The position numbers were made by a program, and so were the translations under genes. The notes under the pieces were generated by a model that searched no databases, was not told the origin of the DNA, and was given only the letters and a program-made list of their open reading frames with translations. Positions 1 through 13,029 of a stretch of DNA of 64,000 nucleotides are shown piece by piece; within the stretch, counting starts at the first letter, position 1; every line of letters begins with the position of its first letter. The stretch spans positions 1 to 64,000 of the forward strand of contig JABCPU010000324.1 in the NCBI GenBank assembly GCA_016800925.1, written 5' to 3'. Source of the stretch: Suillus spraguei (Eukaryota > Basidiomycota > Agaricomycetes > Boletales > Suillaceae).

Positions 1-1390
1 GAAGGGATGACGAGGGATCTCGGGAGTTGGGAATGTTGCCATTTCTTAGGATGGCAGTGGAAGGCCGGGGGTAGTCCGTTCTTCTTCCGATCAGTATCCA
101 TGTCAATTTCAATTTCGTCTGATTTCGTTGTTCGAGGAGGACTAGTGTTTCAGCAGCCCAATCTATACTTGGGTTCATTGCGTGTAACCACGGAATCCCA
201 AGAAGGATTTGATCTCTTCTTCCTAGTTTAGTGATGTTGAATTTTCCATACATGGTTCATTCATCAATTTTGACCACTAGGAGACAGTAGTGCGTGATTG
301 GTCCTCCTTTGATAAGAGTTCTGTCTGCTGTAGTAACTCGAAATGGTGTTTCGAGTTTTCGTCGTGTGATTTGATGGAGTTTCACAAACTCTTCGGAAAT
401 AAATGTTCCTGCCGCGCCCGAATCAATAACAGCGGTGGTGTTGACGGATTTCAAGCGAGTACGCGAATGAAGGGTGATAGGGACATGAAGTTCTTTTCTT
501 TCACCTATAGTGTGTACAAGTCTTAGTAATACATTGGGAGAAACATACGTCGAGTCTTTGTTTCTCCAATTCAAAAATCTTTTACAACTTGCCTCACTGT
601 TTCTTCATCTTCTTCATCCTTGACTTCGGTTTGTCGGAGCGGAGTTTTCTTCTTTCTTTCTGGACAGTTATGGATGCGATGTCCGGTCTTCTTGCATCTG
701 AAGCATTGTCCCTTCTTCATGCATTCGGATCTCTCCATGTCGAGATTCGATCTACGACCATTGCGTTGGATCTGATTAGGTATGTAACGCACTTTCCATA
801 GTTCTTCTTCTTCTGCTGCGGAGCATGACTGCTCATAATCTAGAAGACAGTGGTGGGAGTTGTCAATGGAAACACATTGCAATACACTTCACGGAATACT
901 TCTGAGACATCTCCTGGTGCGAAAGCTTGGTTAGGATACCCAGATTGAGGCCATCTTGGAAAATTGGATCTTTGTTGCATCAGTGATATGGGCTTGCTGC
1001 AAGTGCCTCAAAGTCGCGATGTAGGTATGGAGATCACCGCTTCCTTGTTTGAGGTCCCTGAGTTTGTTATGCGGTTCCTTTGGTATCCACTGGTTCAAAG
1101 CTTCTTTGAAGCTTTTCATAAAATCCTGCAATGTCCCATAACCAACTTTTTGTCCAGAGGTATCGGTTGACTGAGCATGAGCAAGGAATTGCTCTTTCCA
1201 AGATTTGGCGTTCTTCTCGGTCATGAAGGATGTAATGAAAATGATCTTCTGCTTGTCGGTGGTGTAAGCTTTTCATTGATGTCGAAGCACAGATTGCATG
1301 ATTGGATGAATTTGCGAGAGTTGTTGCGATCTCCGTCAAAACCGGTTGGGAGACGATTTTGTATTCAAATTCTTTGGTGGTCATCATGAT
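1..1390 (-). pseudogene. Ty3/gypsy gag-protease fragment, decayed
   Basis: Read on the minus strand, this is the 5' part of a gypsy-type polyprotein, cut by the window edge. Gag capsid-like sequence lies at about 930-1387 in alternating frames. A CCHC zinc knuckle (CFRCKKTGHRIHNC, spacing C-x2-C-x4-H-x4-C) lies near 720-770. The retropepsin domain follows, with the catalytic VIDSGA motif near 420 and its C-terminal LGIPWLHAMNPSIDW motif near 150. The knuckle binds RNA in the capsid and the protease matures the polyprotein. Several frameshifts (for example near 570-580) and an in-frame TGA at 257-259 make it inactive. Gag begins about 120 bp inside the LTR at 1508-1982, as expected for a minus-strand element entering the window. 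The family call is firm; exact frames are not. Confidence 0.88.
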
Positions 1391-1507
1391 GATTTGTCTG
1401 TGAGTTATACTTTTCGGTGCCTACACGGCTGTCTTGCTGTCTGTTAGGCTTGTCAGGGTTCAGGGTCGAGGACTGGATAGTCGACGATCAGGTAGACTTT
1501 AATCTTT

Positions 1508-1982
1508 TGTTACGAACTGGGATGGCTCACCAGCGACAGTGAAAAGACACTGACGGTCTGCTGGGAAGTTCTAGAATGTCTAGAAGAGGACAAGGTGAAA
1601 GTACAAGGAACACTTTCCGAGTACTATCAAGGGTTCAGCCTCAAAGACAAGTCTAAGAGGTTCTACGAGAATAGAGACTAAGGCTAAGGAGTGCTTAGAC
1701 TTAGAGACAATTCAAGACGACTTATGTTGGAGACCTAAGCGAAGGATATTCCAGGTAAAACCCAGTAAGATTAAAGTAAAGTATACAAGCATAATACAAT
1801 GTGCTTAAATAGGCCAATATGTGTGCACGGACCAAGAGAGATGTGAGAATTGTAAGTGCGTATCCAAAGAAGGAAGGCAACTATAGTACAGATGCATTGA
1901 GCATATGAGTCAGAGTCTTGTTACATATTATACAAAGTGGAGTAGACAAAGAAAATGAATAGGGGCACGTACAATTGTAACA
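1508..1982 (-). repeat. LTR-F, probable 5' LTR of the gypsy fragment
   Basis: The 475-bp segment starts TGTTAC and ends GTAACA and is similar along its length to 24,090-24,582. The gag start on the minus strand lies about 120 bp away, which fits a 5' LTR plus leader. No target duplication is visible here because the other end of the element is outside the window. Confidence 0.8.
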
Positions 1983-3225
1983 CTGTGGTACTGTGGCATA
2001 TTCAATGCGATGAGCTGAAGGAACTGTACTGTGGGAACATAGCAAGCAGTGATTGCTGGGTGCCAGTAATGCTAGTGGACTGTGCGGTATCAGTGGTAAG
2101 CATGAGAAAGTAGCGATGGTACAGTGACAATGGTAAGGCAATTAGTGAGATAGCTGCAGTGGTGGAAATCCTTGTGCCATGCAGAGACGACTTTCTAGCG
2201 AGATTGCTAGACCATGGGAACTAGCAAGCGGTAACCACAGGGTGCCAGTGAGGCTACTAGACTGTGCGGTGTCATCGGTAAGCGTGGGAATGTAGCAGTG
2301 GTCTAGCGAAGATGGCAATGTGATGTGCGAGGTAGCTGCAGTGGTGCTGAAGTTGCGAGAATGACAAGTGGTGGACTATCAGTGTCTGTGGTGCAAAATT
2401 TGGGTGTGCCGGTGGTGCAAGAACATAGTGAGCGATGCCGTGGCTGCGTGCACTTTGTGGGCTTTGTGGGAAAGTAGCGGTGATAGGGGCTTTCGCTAGA
2501 ATGCAAGGGAAATCTGAGTCTGTGGTGACTTCACAACTCTACTCCAATGGTAAGGGTCCATCAGCAGTCCAATCCATGTCCAAATGTCTCCATGTCCAAG
2601 TCCAAGTGTCAGTCATAGTCCATTTGGCACTTAAGGTAAATGGTAATGTATACTAAGTGCTTGCGTGTGGTAAACAAAAATGAACTGATACTGCAAACTG
2701 TGCAAGGTACCACTCATCTTATCTTCATCATTTCACTATCTTCCTCTATGCCTTCAGTAATGCCGCCAGTAGGTGTTGGCCTGATATCTCTTGTCCAGTC
2801 AAAAATGGGCATGGTGTGCTGCCTCCGCTGTGATGAGCAAACTCATGCTGAGCTTGAAACAGGATATTTTCATATAGGTGTCAACCGGCAATCATTATCC
2901 TTACCTCTCGGCTTCACTGTCCTATGTTGTACCATTTACCATGCATTACCCCTATCTAACGGTATCATTCCACACTCCAGAAGCCTCATTGCAGCTTAGT
3001 GGCTGTACTGCAGCAACTTTCCCATGAAGCGGTGATCTTCGGCAATCTCCACAAACCTATTAGGCATCCTCAAGCAAGATTTACTGTCCGTCCAATGTCC
3101 ATCCAGTCTTGCCGGTACATTATGTTTTGTAAACTGAAGTGCAGTCTTATTACATGTCTGCTGCGTGTTTATCCTATCCCTTCCGTCTCAATTGCTATTC
3201 CTTTTGTATAAAATTCCTAGGTACC
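1983..3225. other. No recognisable gene; degenerate repeat sequence
   Basis: I see no protein family in either strand. Positions about 2,035-2,140 and 2,209-2,310 are diverged tandem copies of each other (shared runs such as gggtgccagt and gactgtgcggt). The stretch 3,050-3,225 may be a very diverged part of the LTR-B copy that follows. Open frames here, such as 2,640-2,999, show no domain. Confidence 0.4.
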
Positions 3226-3772
3226 TGTACTCATTCCTTACTTCCCTCCTATAGTACACATGGTACTTAGGAATAGTCACCACTACTGTCTCTTATGGAA
3301 TAAAGTCTTTTACTGAAGTCACTGTCTCTCTAAGAATTGCTTTACTGCTGCACACACCACCGCTCTTTACCGCTTTCCCGTGCTTCACTGCTAGCACTAG
3401 CACTTTCTCATGCTTCACTGCTACACTACCACTTGTTTTACCACAGAAGTTCCCACGCTTACCGCAGTTTTACCACTCGTACTACCGCAGTTTTACTGTT
3501 CACGCTACTGCTTGCCTACTGCATTCCCATGCTTACCGCTAGTTTTACCACAAGTTTCCCACAGACCGGAGGTCACTGCTAGCATCTTGCTACCTCCGAC
3601 GGCAGTCTTGCACCACAGGTTGGGCATTATTGAGCTATACTAACTTAGCATTCCCTTTAGGGTCAAACATTCTTGCCTTCACAAGTGAAGCAGACTAGGT
3701 AGAGCACAAGACTCACATACTAGCTTAGGCCGTGGTTTATCTACAGCCCAGGTTAGATTGTATCTTTACACC
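3226..3772 (+). repeat. LTR-B, 3' part of an old copy
   Basis: The segment contains the LTR-B landmarks in order: the AATAAAG-containing stretch near 3,298, the CT-rich 'ctttaccgctttccc' repeats, CCCTTTAGGGTC near 3,652, the AAGCAGACTAG block and the end TTGTATCTTTACA at 3,772. The 5' end is not distinct from the preceding degenerate sequence. Confidence 0.75.
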
Positions 3773-4979
3773 ACGTTTGAAAGAAAAGTGTATAGTACTT
3801 AGCGGTGCACGGTATTCTGTGTCCAATTGAAATAGTCCTTGTACCGTAATAAGAGTCTCTGCCCTATAACATATGTAAGTGATGCTGTGTGGGCATGCAT
3901 TTGACAGTGTGAAACTGATCACCAGATGAAACCCGGGGTAAAACAGAGACTATCATATGTGTGCAGTATTATTTTCTTGTTTTTATGGTGATTAACGAGT
4001 GTGGTATTAGTGAATGTCGGTGTTGGTAGGGTAAGGAATGATGCTGTTGGATTGCCACTGGCGGGTATATGTGCGTGTGAGGTTATTGGTTGCTTGTCTT
4101 GTTTCAACTTCTTTGCCAGCAAGGGAAGCCGTGAGTTGTGCTCTCGTATCTGCACAGAGTGATGCTGGCATGAGAGGGTCAATAATACTGCGGGTAAACT
4201 TGTTTGGGTCAGTATAGCAGTGTAGATAACCGCACAAAACAGTCGAGTGCAAAAAACCCAATAGACAGCGGCCAAGATTGGCCTTGGTAACCTGTCTAAG
4301 GCTAAAAACGCGGTTTTGCAAGGTAATGTCATATACCATACTTCTGATCTCAGATCCAATCAGATCCTACTTCTATCCAGTCCACAATCCTGTCTAGATC
4401 ACCCATCCAGAAGTCCCTCTCTCTCACACTCTAACTCCCTTGTAGACATCTGCATCTACCACCTTTTGGCAATCCTCCTGTCTCCAATATTCTGGCTGTG
4501 TATATTTCCTTCCTGCTTATTGATCTGTTACCTGTGTCTCATTTCCGACTCGTGCTTACTGATCCGCTGTGCATTAACTAATAGACTTCTGTTATACATC
4601 GTACATAGCCCTCGGTCCCAGACTCGTTGATTATCTGTGCTAGTTACTTACAGTATATAAACCACTTGTAAATCTCTGTAGAACCTTAGTTCAAATATCA
4701 TCTTAGATTCTGCTCAATCTATTCCTCTGGACTTGAGTTACTTCCAACTCTGGTCATCTTCCAAGACTTAGGATTGATTCCTATAAGTCTGCATCTCCGA
4801 CTCTACCTTCAGGTAGTCTACCTCTGCTAGTGTCTAGTTAAGGACTCATTCCGAGACCAGTCTTATTCATCGTATCATCTCCACATTCCAGATAACCTTT
4901 GGATGTCCGGATCTGTCATGTGACCACTTCTGGATCTTTGGACATATACCTACCCTCTGAAATAAGAGGCATTACTCGG

Positions 4980-6879
4980 CGTAAAGATACAACCTAACCT
5001 GGGCTGTAGATAAACTACCTCCTAAGTTAGTATGTGTGGTCTTGCGCTCCGTCTAGTCTGCTTCACTTGTGAAACAAGAGTGTTTGACCCTAAAGGGGGA
5101 TGCCTGTTAGTATGGTCAAGTTCGAGTCAAACCAATGCGCTAAAACGAAGAAACTAGCACTGGCCTAAGTATAAGTGCAGCGTTAATCCTACTAAAGGCG
5201 CAAGTGAGATGTTCGACCCAAGAGGACTGCAAATAGAAGCAATTCCTTCAAAGTTAGTGCGAAGGAAACAACGAAGTACTAATAAGGCAACAAGGATTCG
5301 ACCTCCAAGGTTAGCGGTATATCGGTGGTACTAGTGCAGTGTCAGCGGTACACATGCGGTAATGATAGCTGTTATGGTTAGCTAGCGAGAGCAAGAACAA
5401 AGTTACTTGGGCAAGACGAAAATGTTATAACTACCAGCGGTGTGGTAGCGGTAGCGGCAACTTCCGTATGAGCAGAAATGCAGATGAGAGAGAAAATGAC
5501 TCAGCGAGATCACTGGCTGCGGTCCGGTTACAAGTAGCGAAGTCGAAAGTCGCATGGTACTTCGAGCAGTAAATCACCGGTGGTTAAATCAATGAGCAAA
5601 GTCTGAATGGAGAAGAGTTCAAAGGCAAATAGATTGCGACTAGCGAGCGTTTCGGATACTAAGTCCTAGTGAAGGGATGTAACGGGAAGTAAAAGTAACA
5701 GTAGGTATGTTCAGTCCTTTTTAACATATGCGAGCGCGTACGTGTGAGTCCGTAGCAAGAAAGAAAATAAACGGGGTACTTAATTATGAGGCGCACAGCG
5801 TGCAGGGCCCCTTGAGATGTAAGGTAAATCCTGCCATAGGTTTAGTAACAGCGGAAGCGAGGTAACTACGCACCAATGGATTCTAGATGGAATAGGATGG
5901 GACATGAGGGCACCGGCGTGAGGATCCGGTAAGGGTTCACAGGAGAAGAATGGTTCCGCCTTAGCAGAGCGAAAAGGCTATTTCATTGCTATAATAAAAT
6001 TCATCGGCTGCCGCCGCAGATGTTAATGAGACGCTTGTCGAAAACGGGGTTTTGATGGTCAGCGTGACTTTTCTCACTACAGCGCAAATGTAGCGTCATA
6101 GTCAGCAGTAAGTTGCCGCGGTCAGCGATGATGTCGCCAAAACTAGTGTTGTATGTAGTGGTGCTACCGTGGTTGAGATAATACTTGTAAATGTAGCATC
6201 GAGTGGGCGATAATGAGCAGTAAAGTTAGCGGTAGCGGTAAGGTGCGAGCAGTGCAAAGAAACAGTAAAGAAGTCCGTGGTACTCTCAGCGGTAGAGTAG
6301 CAGTGCATGTGAAGTTCAGTCTGAATAGGGGTCAAGAATCTAGCAGTGTGCCAGCGGTAATGGTGAATGAGCGTAATTGATTAACGAGTGGTAAGGAAAC
6401 TTTAAAGACTAAGTCCACTACTGGGTAGATCCAGAGCTAGACACTAATCCTGACCTATAGTACGGTGAAAATAAGGTACAAATCAGGTACTGAATCATGC
6501 GGGGTATGCGGTGCTTATATCCTAAATTGTATGTACTTGGATGTGTTGGGCGAAATCAGTAGCACTCAAGTACAGTAACTGCTGTATGTAAATGTAGCGC
6601 AAGGCGGCTGCAGCACAAGGCAACATGTAATAAGGCTTGCTGTGGAATCAGTGATAATGAACATAAAATGTGCTATGCACAAATGGAGCTATGCAGACAT
6701 GGCAAGGACATGGGTTTGTGGAACATGGTGCGGCAGTCGGTATGGTGTGCGGTAAGCATGGAATGCCGCCGGCAATGCTAAAGGAGTAAGACGGCCTTTG
6801 GACTGGTGGAGATTCCTATAGATGTGAGATGTGCACCAAAAGATAGGGTTTTAAGGCCAGCGCCAATATGTTCGTTACA
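4980..6879 (-). repeat. LTR-A nested in LTR-D
   Basis: In minus orientation it starts (C/T)GTAAAGATACAACC and ends AATATGTTCGTTACA. The flanks are TCGG and TCAT; the uninterrupted LTR-D at 16,549 reads TCAG, so a 4-bp duplication with one change in each copy is likely. It is about 1.9 kb because another LTR is nested inside it. Confidence 0.85.
5141..6081 (-). repeat. Diverged LTR-B-like element nested in LTR-A, duplication GCGC
   Basis: The 941-bp insertion interrupts LTR-A and is flanked by GCGC at 5,137-5,140 and 6,082-6,085. Its 3' end (GATGGTCAGCGTGACTTTTC then CTCACTACA) matches the LTR-B end, and its beginning (TAAAACGAAGAAACTAG) is a worn form of the LTR-B start. It is the most diverged LTR-B copy here. 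Confidence 0.75.
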
Positions 6880-7895
6880 TCATGAAAGGGGCACAGTGCA
6901 TGAACTGAGGCCAAAGCCCTTCGGATCTCTTACCCTTTGAGTACAGTCTTAACAGGTAAAACCTGGATAACTGGTCAGTGTAACATCCAATAAACTTTGC
7001 TGCAGTAACAATATGGTTTGCTGGCATTCTTCCATCGCCGCAGTAATGCTGGGCAGCGAGCGGGTCAAGGGTAAACCACTAGAAACTGGTAAAACATCTA
7101 AAACTGCGTCAGGGGCTAAAATGTGGTGTTCCAGTAAGTCCATGGTACTATAACCATGCAGTAAAAGTGCTGCCGGTTTGTTAGCGCTATCTTTCTTGGT
7201 ACTGTGGCTATCTGCGGGTGCAAAATGGTCAGCAGTAATATTGCATTCTTCAACCTCTAGGTCCAAAATCAGTGAAAACTGCAGTAACAAGGGTAGATCA
7301 ATATGAAATGAGTCTGTATCAGCCGCCAAAATGTGCGGTTTGTTACTGCAGTGGTCTAGGCATGTTAGCGAACTGTGTGAAATGTTTTCCGGCTGCCGCA
7401 CATTAGGTACGGCACATAGACAATCTGCTGAACAGCAATTATTGCAAAAGGTGGAAAATGCGGTAGTGTCAGCATAATGAGGATTCTCCAAGAACAAACT
7501 CTGGTCAGGTGACTTCCGGCAGTGGTCAATATTGGCCGCTGCATGTGAGAAAACCAAGTGGTTGAAACTTGGATGCAATTTAAGGTCATTTTGAGCTGGC
7601 GAAGGTGTGATTTCATCGAAGGGGTGTGCTATAGGGGCTGAAACAAGATCAGTACTTGCTGCTGGCGAAATATCTGTAACCACCGGCCGCTGCGGCGCGT
7701 CAGGGTAGTCAATAAGGTCTACTTTGTGGGTGGTAACAGCCAGAGTGGCCGTCTCTGTGGTATCAGCACGTTTGAAGGTGGCCAAGCAACATTCTGGGTA
7801 AAACAACAAAACAGCATTAGCGAAGTCTGCAAAGTCATCACTGTCGTATTCCAGTAAGTCCTTCATGATTCAGTGTCGTCTGAGTCAGCGTATCT

Positions 7896-8420
7896 TGTTA
7901 GAATCCACGTCCGATAGCCCCTATCTGGAAGAAGATAGAGATATCTGGAAATGATATCCGGAAGTATTTCTGGTCATGTGACCTGTCATCCAGATTAGGT
8001 TACTCCTCTTAAATCACTGGACTACCTGTCAAGTAGTGGAGTAGACTAACACTCATCCATAGTAATGATAGCATAGTGTACAGCTACTTACTCCAGACTC
8101 CGTCATATCATTGGAGATGATGATGAAGATACTCCATACATATTTAGTATAAGAACAACATGTAAACTACAAGTTAAAGGGTCAAAATAAGAGTTCTATT
8201 CTGTACCGAAGTTACTCTACTCCTATAAACCAGATTTCCAATCCTTTCTGGTTCCTAACATAGTCTGCTCTTCCGGAACCCCTGTTTCCGGAATACCTCT
8301 GGAAAACATCTTGGAAACCTCCTCTGGAAATCCTTTGGATTCCTTTCAGAAACTTTATTGGAAACTCATCTGGAAGCCCTCTGGATTCTTTCCCCCTATA
8401 CTCCGGCTATAATCTTATCA
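7896..8420 (+). repeat. LTR-E, 5' LTR of the copia element
   Basis: It starts TGTTAGAATC and ends AATCTTATCA. The CCGGAA/TGGAAA-rich U3/U5 matches the solo copy at 40,128-40,640. The bases just inside, GGTTATGAGCCC, are a candidate primer-binding site that overlaps the gag start codon; the tRNA was not identified. Confidence 0.9.
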
Positions 8421-9829
8421 GGTTATGAGCCCTGCTACTCAAATGGATTATAGTATACCCTCCAGTTCCAGTTCTCTGTTTAATATTCTGCATCTTGCTG
8501 AAGATGGATCCAATTGGGTCACTTATAAGAATCGCATGACGATTGCCTTAAGGGCGCGCGGACTTGGAGAATATGTAGATGGGACGGTAGTCAAGTCCAT
8601 CCGCTATGTCACTGACACAGCTGGAGTAGTATGCACACTGGACGGAACTGCAGCAACCCCAGATGAAATCAAGGACAATAGGAAGGAAGTTAATGAGTAC
8701 ATGCAGAAAGACTCACTTGTCCAACAGCAAATCTTCAGCACCATCACAGATAGGCTGATGCTACAGCTGGATAGCATGGATTCCAGATCCAGCATGTGGT
8801 TGGAACTCTGGAAGATCCATGAGGGCAAGTCCGCTGCCCTAGTAAAGGTGGATGTCTGTCATATACCATACTTCTGATCTCAGATCCAATCAGATTCTAT
8901 CAGATCTGATCAATCCTATTTCCATCCAGTCCACAGATCCAGTCTGGATCACCCATCCAAAAGTCCCTACTTCTCACACTCTAACAAGCCCCTTCAGTGA
9001 CAAACTTCATACTGTACAGGTCACCCAACCCACATAATATCCTGTCCAAGATGGGCCAGCAGACCATGGGCTGAGGTTATGTATATCCTCAATGTTGATT
9101 GATGGGCCAGGGAGAATATTATTTCCAATGGAGACGGGTGGGCTGGGAGACTTTTATTTTCAGGAGAGACAGGTGGGCCAAGGGAAACATGATTTCTGAT
9201 GTTGACAGATGGGCCAGGGGGATATCATCACCGACAGAGATGGGTGGGCCCATTTGGGTAGTATGTAGAGTAGGATATTATAGACAGCTGGGCTGAAGAG
9301 AGATGCAAGGCAAATATTATTGCATAGACGGGTGGGCCGAGGTAAGAGAATATTACATATATGGGTGGGCCAACGTGGGGTGTATTACATGGACGGGTGG
9401 GCCGACGTGGGAGGTGAAAGATTTAAAGTCCATGTGTCGAGTCATCAGGTGCCGAGTGCCGGGTGCGGGTGCAGAGTACCAAAACTAGAAACTCGAGATT
9501 CGAGATTTGAGACAAAACAGACATCTACCAAAAATGTGTGGATCAAAGTTTTGTTGTTGCCTGACATTTTTCTGAGTCCCGAGGACCGAACCCCGAAATT
9601 GTGGACTACTGGATTTTGGGATTTGGGGTTCAGCACTTGAGATTCAAGATTTGAGACGAAAAAGATATCTACCAAAAATGTGTGGATCAAAGTCATTTTA
9701 TTGCCTAACATTTTTTTCGGTCTCAAGTGCAGAAGCCCAAGTACTGAACCCTGAACCCCTAAATAGTAGACTACCGGAGTTCGGAGTTCGGGGTTTGGCA
9801 CTTAGAATGTGTGGATCAATAGGTGTCTA

Positions 9830-10540
9830 TTGCCTCACATTGTTCTGAGTCCCAAGTCGTGAGTGCTGGGTGCCGGGTGCTGGGGTTCAGGGTTCAGCAC
9901 TGACAATATGTTGATTAACATCTTTCACATTATGAGTACCAAGTCCCAAGTCCCAAGTGCCGGGTGCCGGAGTTTGGGGTTCGGCACATAAAATATATGG
10001 ATCAATATCATTCACATTGTTATGAGTCCCAAATCCCGATCCCTGAGTGCCGGGTGCCAGAGTTCAGGGTTCGGCACTCAACATGTGTAAATCAATATCT
10101 TTGGATTGCCTCACATTGTTCTAACTCCCAGGTGCTGGGGTTCGGGGTTCGGTGTTAAAATATGTGGATCGATATCTTTCACATTGTTATAAGTCCCGAG
10201 TCCTGATTCCTGACTGCCGGGTGCCAGAGTTTGGGGTTCAGTGTTAAAATATGTGCATCAATATCTTTCACATTGTTATGAGTTCCAAGGCCCAAGTCCC
10301 GAGTGCTGGGTGCCTGAGTTCGGGGTTCGGCACTCAACACGTGTGAATCAATATCTCTGTATTGCCTCACATTGTTCTAAGTCCTGGGTACCGAGTCCCG
10401 GGTGCCAGGGGTTGGGGTTCGGCACTTAAAATATGTAGATCAATATTTTTCACATGGTGATGAGTCCCGAGTCCTGGGTGCCGGGGTTTGGGGTTTGGCA
10501 CTTAAGATGTATGGATTGATATGTTTCACATTGTTACCTG
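9830..10540. repeat. Tandem array of ~87-bp units
   Basis: The landmark CACATTGTT(A/C)TGAG recurs near 9,838, 9,926, 10,013, 10,110, 10,182, 10,270, 10,367, 10,451 and 10,527, a spacing of about 72-97 bp. Between landmarks lie GTGCCGGGTGCC, GGGTTCGGCAC and ATGTGGATCAATATC. Short open frames over it follow the repeat and are not genes. Confidence 0.8.
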
Positions 10541-10839
10541 GCATCCGGCACAAGGTGACTTGACAGATAGGTTTCAAATTCTTTACATTGTGTGTTGAGT
10601 CCCGAGTGCCAGGTGCTGGGGTTCGGGGTTCGGTACTCAAAATGTGTGAATCAATGTGAGGCAATAAAAAGACTTTGACCCACACATTTTTAGTGCTGAA
10701 CCCCAAACTCTGAAATCCGGTAGTCCACAATTTCAGGGTTTGGCACTCGTGATTCTGCACCTGGGACTCAGAAAAATGTGAGACAATAAAAGGAATTTGA
10801 TCCACACATTTAAAACTTGAAACTCACAAAAATGTATAT

Positions 10840-11700
10840 CATGTAAAATTTCTATTTCCTTACACAGTTCACCAAGTGTCAAGTACCAAGACCCGAGACC
10901 CGAATCCTGAATTCCTGGCAATGTACCAAGTGCCGAGTGCTGAGTGCCAAAACCCAAAACTTGCAACTTGAAACAGAACACTTGAAACAGGCAAAAATCT
11001 GTATCATGTAAATTTTCTATTTCCTTACACAGTTCACTGAGTGTCGAGTACCAAGACCCAAGATCTGAATCCTGAATGTAGAATTGGCAGGCCAGCTGCG
11101 GAGGTCCGGAGGTCCGGAGATATGGAGATCGGGGCCAGAGATCATAGTGGAGATGGGGTGTGAAATACAGTATGTGACAGAAACTTGCAAAAATGTATAT
11201 CATGTAAAATTTCTATTTCCTTACACAGTTCATCGAGTGTTGAGTAGCAAGACCCGAGACCCGAATTCCTGGAAATGTAGCAAGTGCTGAGTGCCACAGC
11301 CCAAAACCCAAAACTTGAAACTTGAAACTTGAAACTTGAAACTCAAAACTTGCAAAAATCTGTATCATGTAAAATTTCTATTTCCTTACACAGTTCACTG
11401 AGTGTTGAGTACCAAGCCCTGAGACCCGAATTCCTGGCAATGTAGCAAGTGCTGAGTGCCAAAGCCCGAAACTTGAAACTTGAAACTCAAAACTCGCAAA
11501 CATCTGTATCATGTAAAATTCCTATTTCCTTACACAGTTCACCAAGTGTCAAGTACCAATACCAGAAACCCAAAACCCAAAACCCTGGCATACACAACAT
11601 GTATGCCAGGGTTTCAGTTTTCAGGTTTCGGGTCTTGGTACTTGACACTTGGTGAACTGTGTAAGGAATAGAAAAATTACATAATATACATTTTTGTGAG
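10840..11700 (-). repeat. ~160-bp tandem array, left (inverted) copy
   Basis: Units carry ATGTAAAATTTCTATTTCC, CACAGTTCAC and CTGGCAATGTA in this order, the reverse complement of the array at 13,030-14,640. Around 11,580-11,610 a short local palindrome (CCCTGGCATAC/GTATGCCAGGG) flips the orientation, and 11,085-11,185 pairs inverted with 11,705-11,795. Confidence 0.78.
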
Positions 11701-11925
11701 TGTCTGTCACATACCGTATTTCACACCCCATCTCCACTATGATCTCTGGCCCTGATCTACATATCTCCGGACCTCCGCAGCTAGCCTGCCAACCCTACCC
11801 TGCACCTGGTCCACTCCAAGCACAGTCATACCCACCACTATTTCCAGACTTTCCCTCCAGTGGCATTCTGAATGTACCTTCACTATGTGTCCTGGGACAA
11901 TTCCCATTCCTATCCAGAAATTGTA

Positions 11926-12951
11926 TGCAATTATGTCAACCTCCTCACAAGACCCTTAAACCTTCACCTCAACATCCAAGAACAAAAACACAGAAAGTCG
12001 CATTTTTGACACTTTTGATGTTTTCAGTATCTTACTCTTGCATAAATAATACAGCCTCTTCATATATCATTATAATACCATATATACTTGCTTTGTATGA
12101 CAAGGATCAGCTTAAAATAGGCCGGAGTTTTGAACTAGTGTGAATGCTTACTATTTCTACTGATAAGGAGCCCATACTTTCAAAACATCAAAGTTTATTA
12201 ATCAGACACCTGGAGTAGATTTAAAATACATTCACTATGATATATCTAAATTTATAAAACCATCCAACAAGAATTGAGTGCTGAGGAAGTGAAATAGATA
12301 AGAAATTGACTGTGGGAAAGTTCAAAGTCCCAAAACATCGAAAATGGTCAGTTGGGCAGTTGTAGGACTTTGATGCTGGGTCAAATGAGATATACACCAC
12401 ATCCCTTCCACCACCCTCCAACCTCAGGGCAATATGCAGTATAGGTTCCTTTAGTAGTCTAACATGTATCTTACATATTTTGAATGAAATATTTAACCTG
12501 TACCATATATAAATGTGACTTTGTGTAAAAAGATGTCAATTGTCACTTTTCACACATATGTCATTTTACTTATCATTCAGTCAGTCCTTCATGGATCTTT
12601 CTAAAACTTCAAATACATCATTAGGGACATATATGAGAGGTAAATCACGCATCAGATCACTTATCACATGCTTGATTATTATGTAGGCTTCTTATCAGTA
12701 GAAATATCCCTTGTATATGACATATCAGATTTGTGGCCTATATACAACTGATCCTTTGCATATGACACATGTGGGAGTGTACTACTGTTGATGTCTGAGC
12801 AGGGCTGGCCATTTATGCAATGATAAGACATTCAAAAACTTTAAAAATGATTGAGGAGCAACAGGAGGGCATCCATGATAAGATGGTCGAGATTGAACTG
12901 GATGTTGAGGTGAAGGTTAAAGGGTCTTGTGAGGAGGTGGACATAATTGCA
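11926..12951. repeat. Central ~1-kb inverted repeat structure
   Basis: Positions 11,926-11,978 and 12,900-12,951 are nearly perfect inverted copies (~52 bp, one to three differences). Inner inverted matches include 12,150-12,175 with 12,690-12,712 (TTTCTACTGATAAG). The interior is AT-rich and shows no ORF with a recognisable domain. It is either the loop region of the large palindrome or a separate element inserted at its centre. Confidence 0.7.
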
Positions 12952-13029
12952 TAGTGATAGATGTATATACAATTTTTTTTCAATGAATGTTACCTCTGCC
13001 AGAAGCAAATTATTCAATCACTGAGTGCC

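Larger units (their letters stand above)
4327..6954 (+). repeat. Solo LTR-D with target duplication GGTAA
   Basis: The element begins TGTCATATACC and ends CTTAACA and is flanked by GGTAA at 4,322-4,326 and 6,955-6,959. It is interrupted by an LTR-A at 4,980-6,879; without that insertion it is about 0.73 kb and matches the copy at 8,857-16,621. Removing it and one duplication restores the reading frame of the minus-strand gag-like ORF. Confidence 0.9.

Noticed and set aside
2640..2999. A 119-codon plus-strand ORF
   Set aside because: No domain, no supporting introns or homologous block, and it lies in worn repeat sequence.
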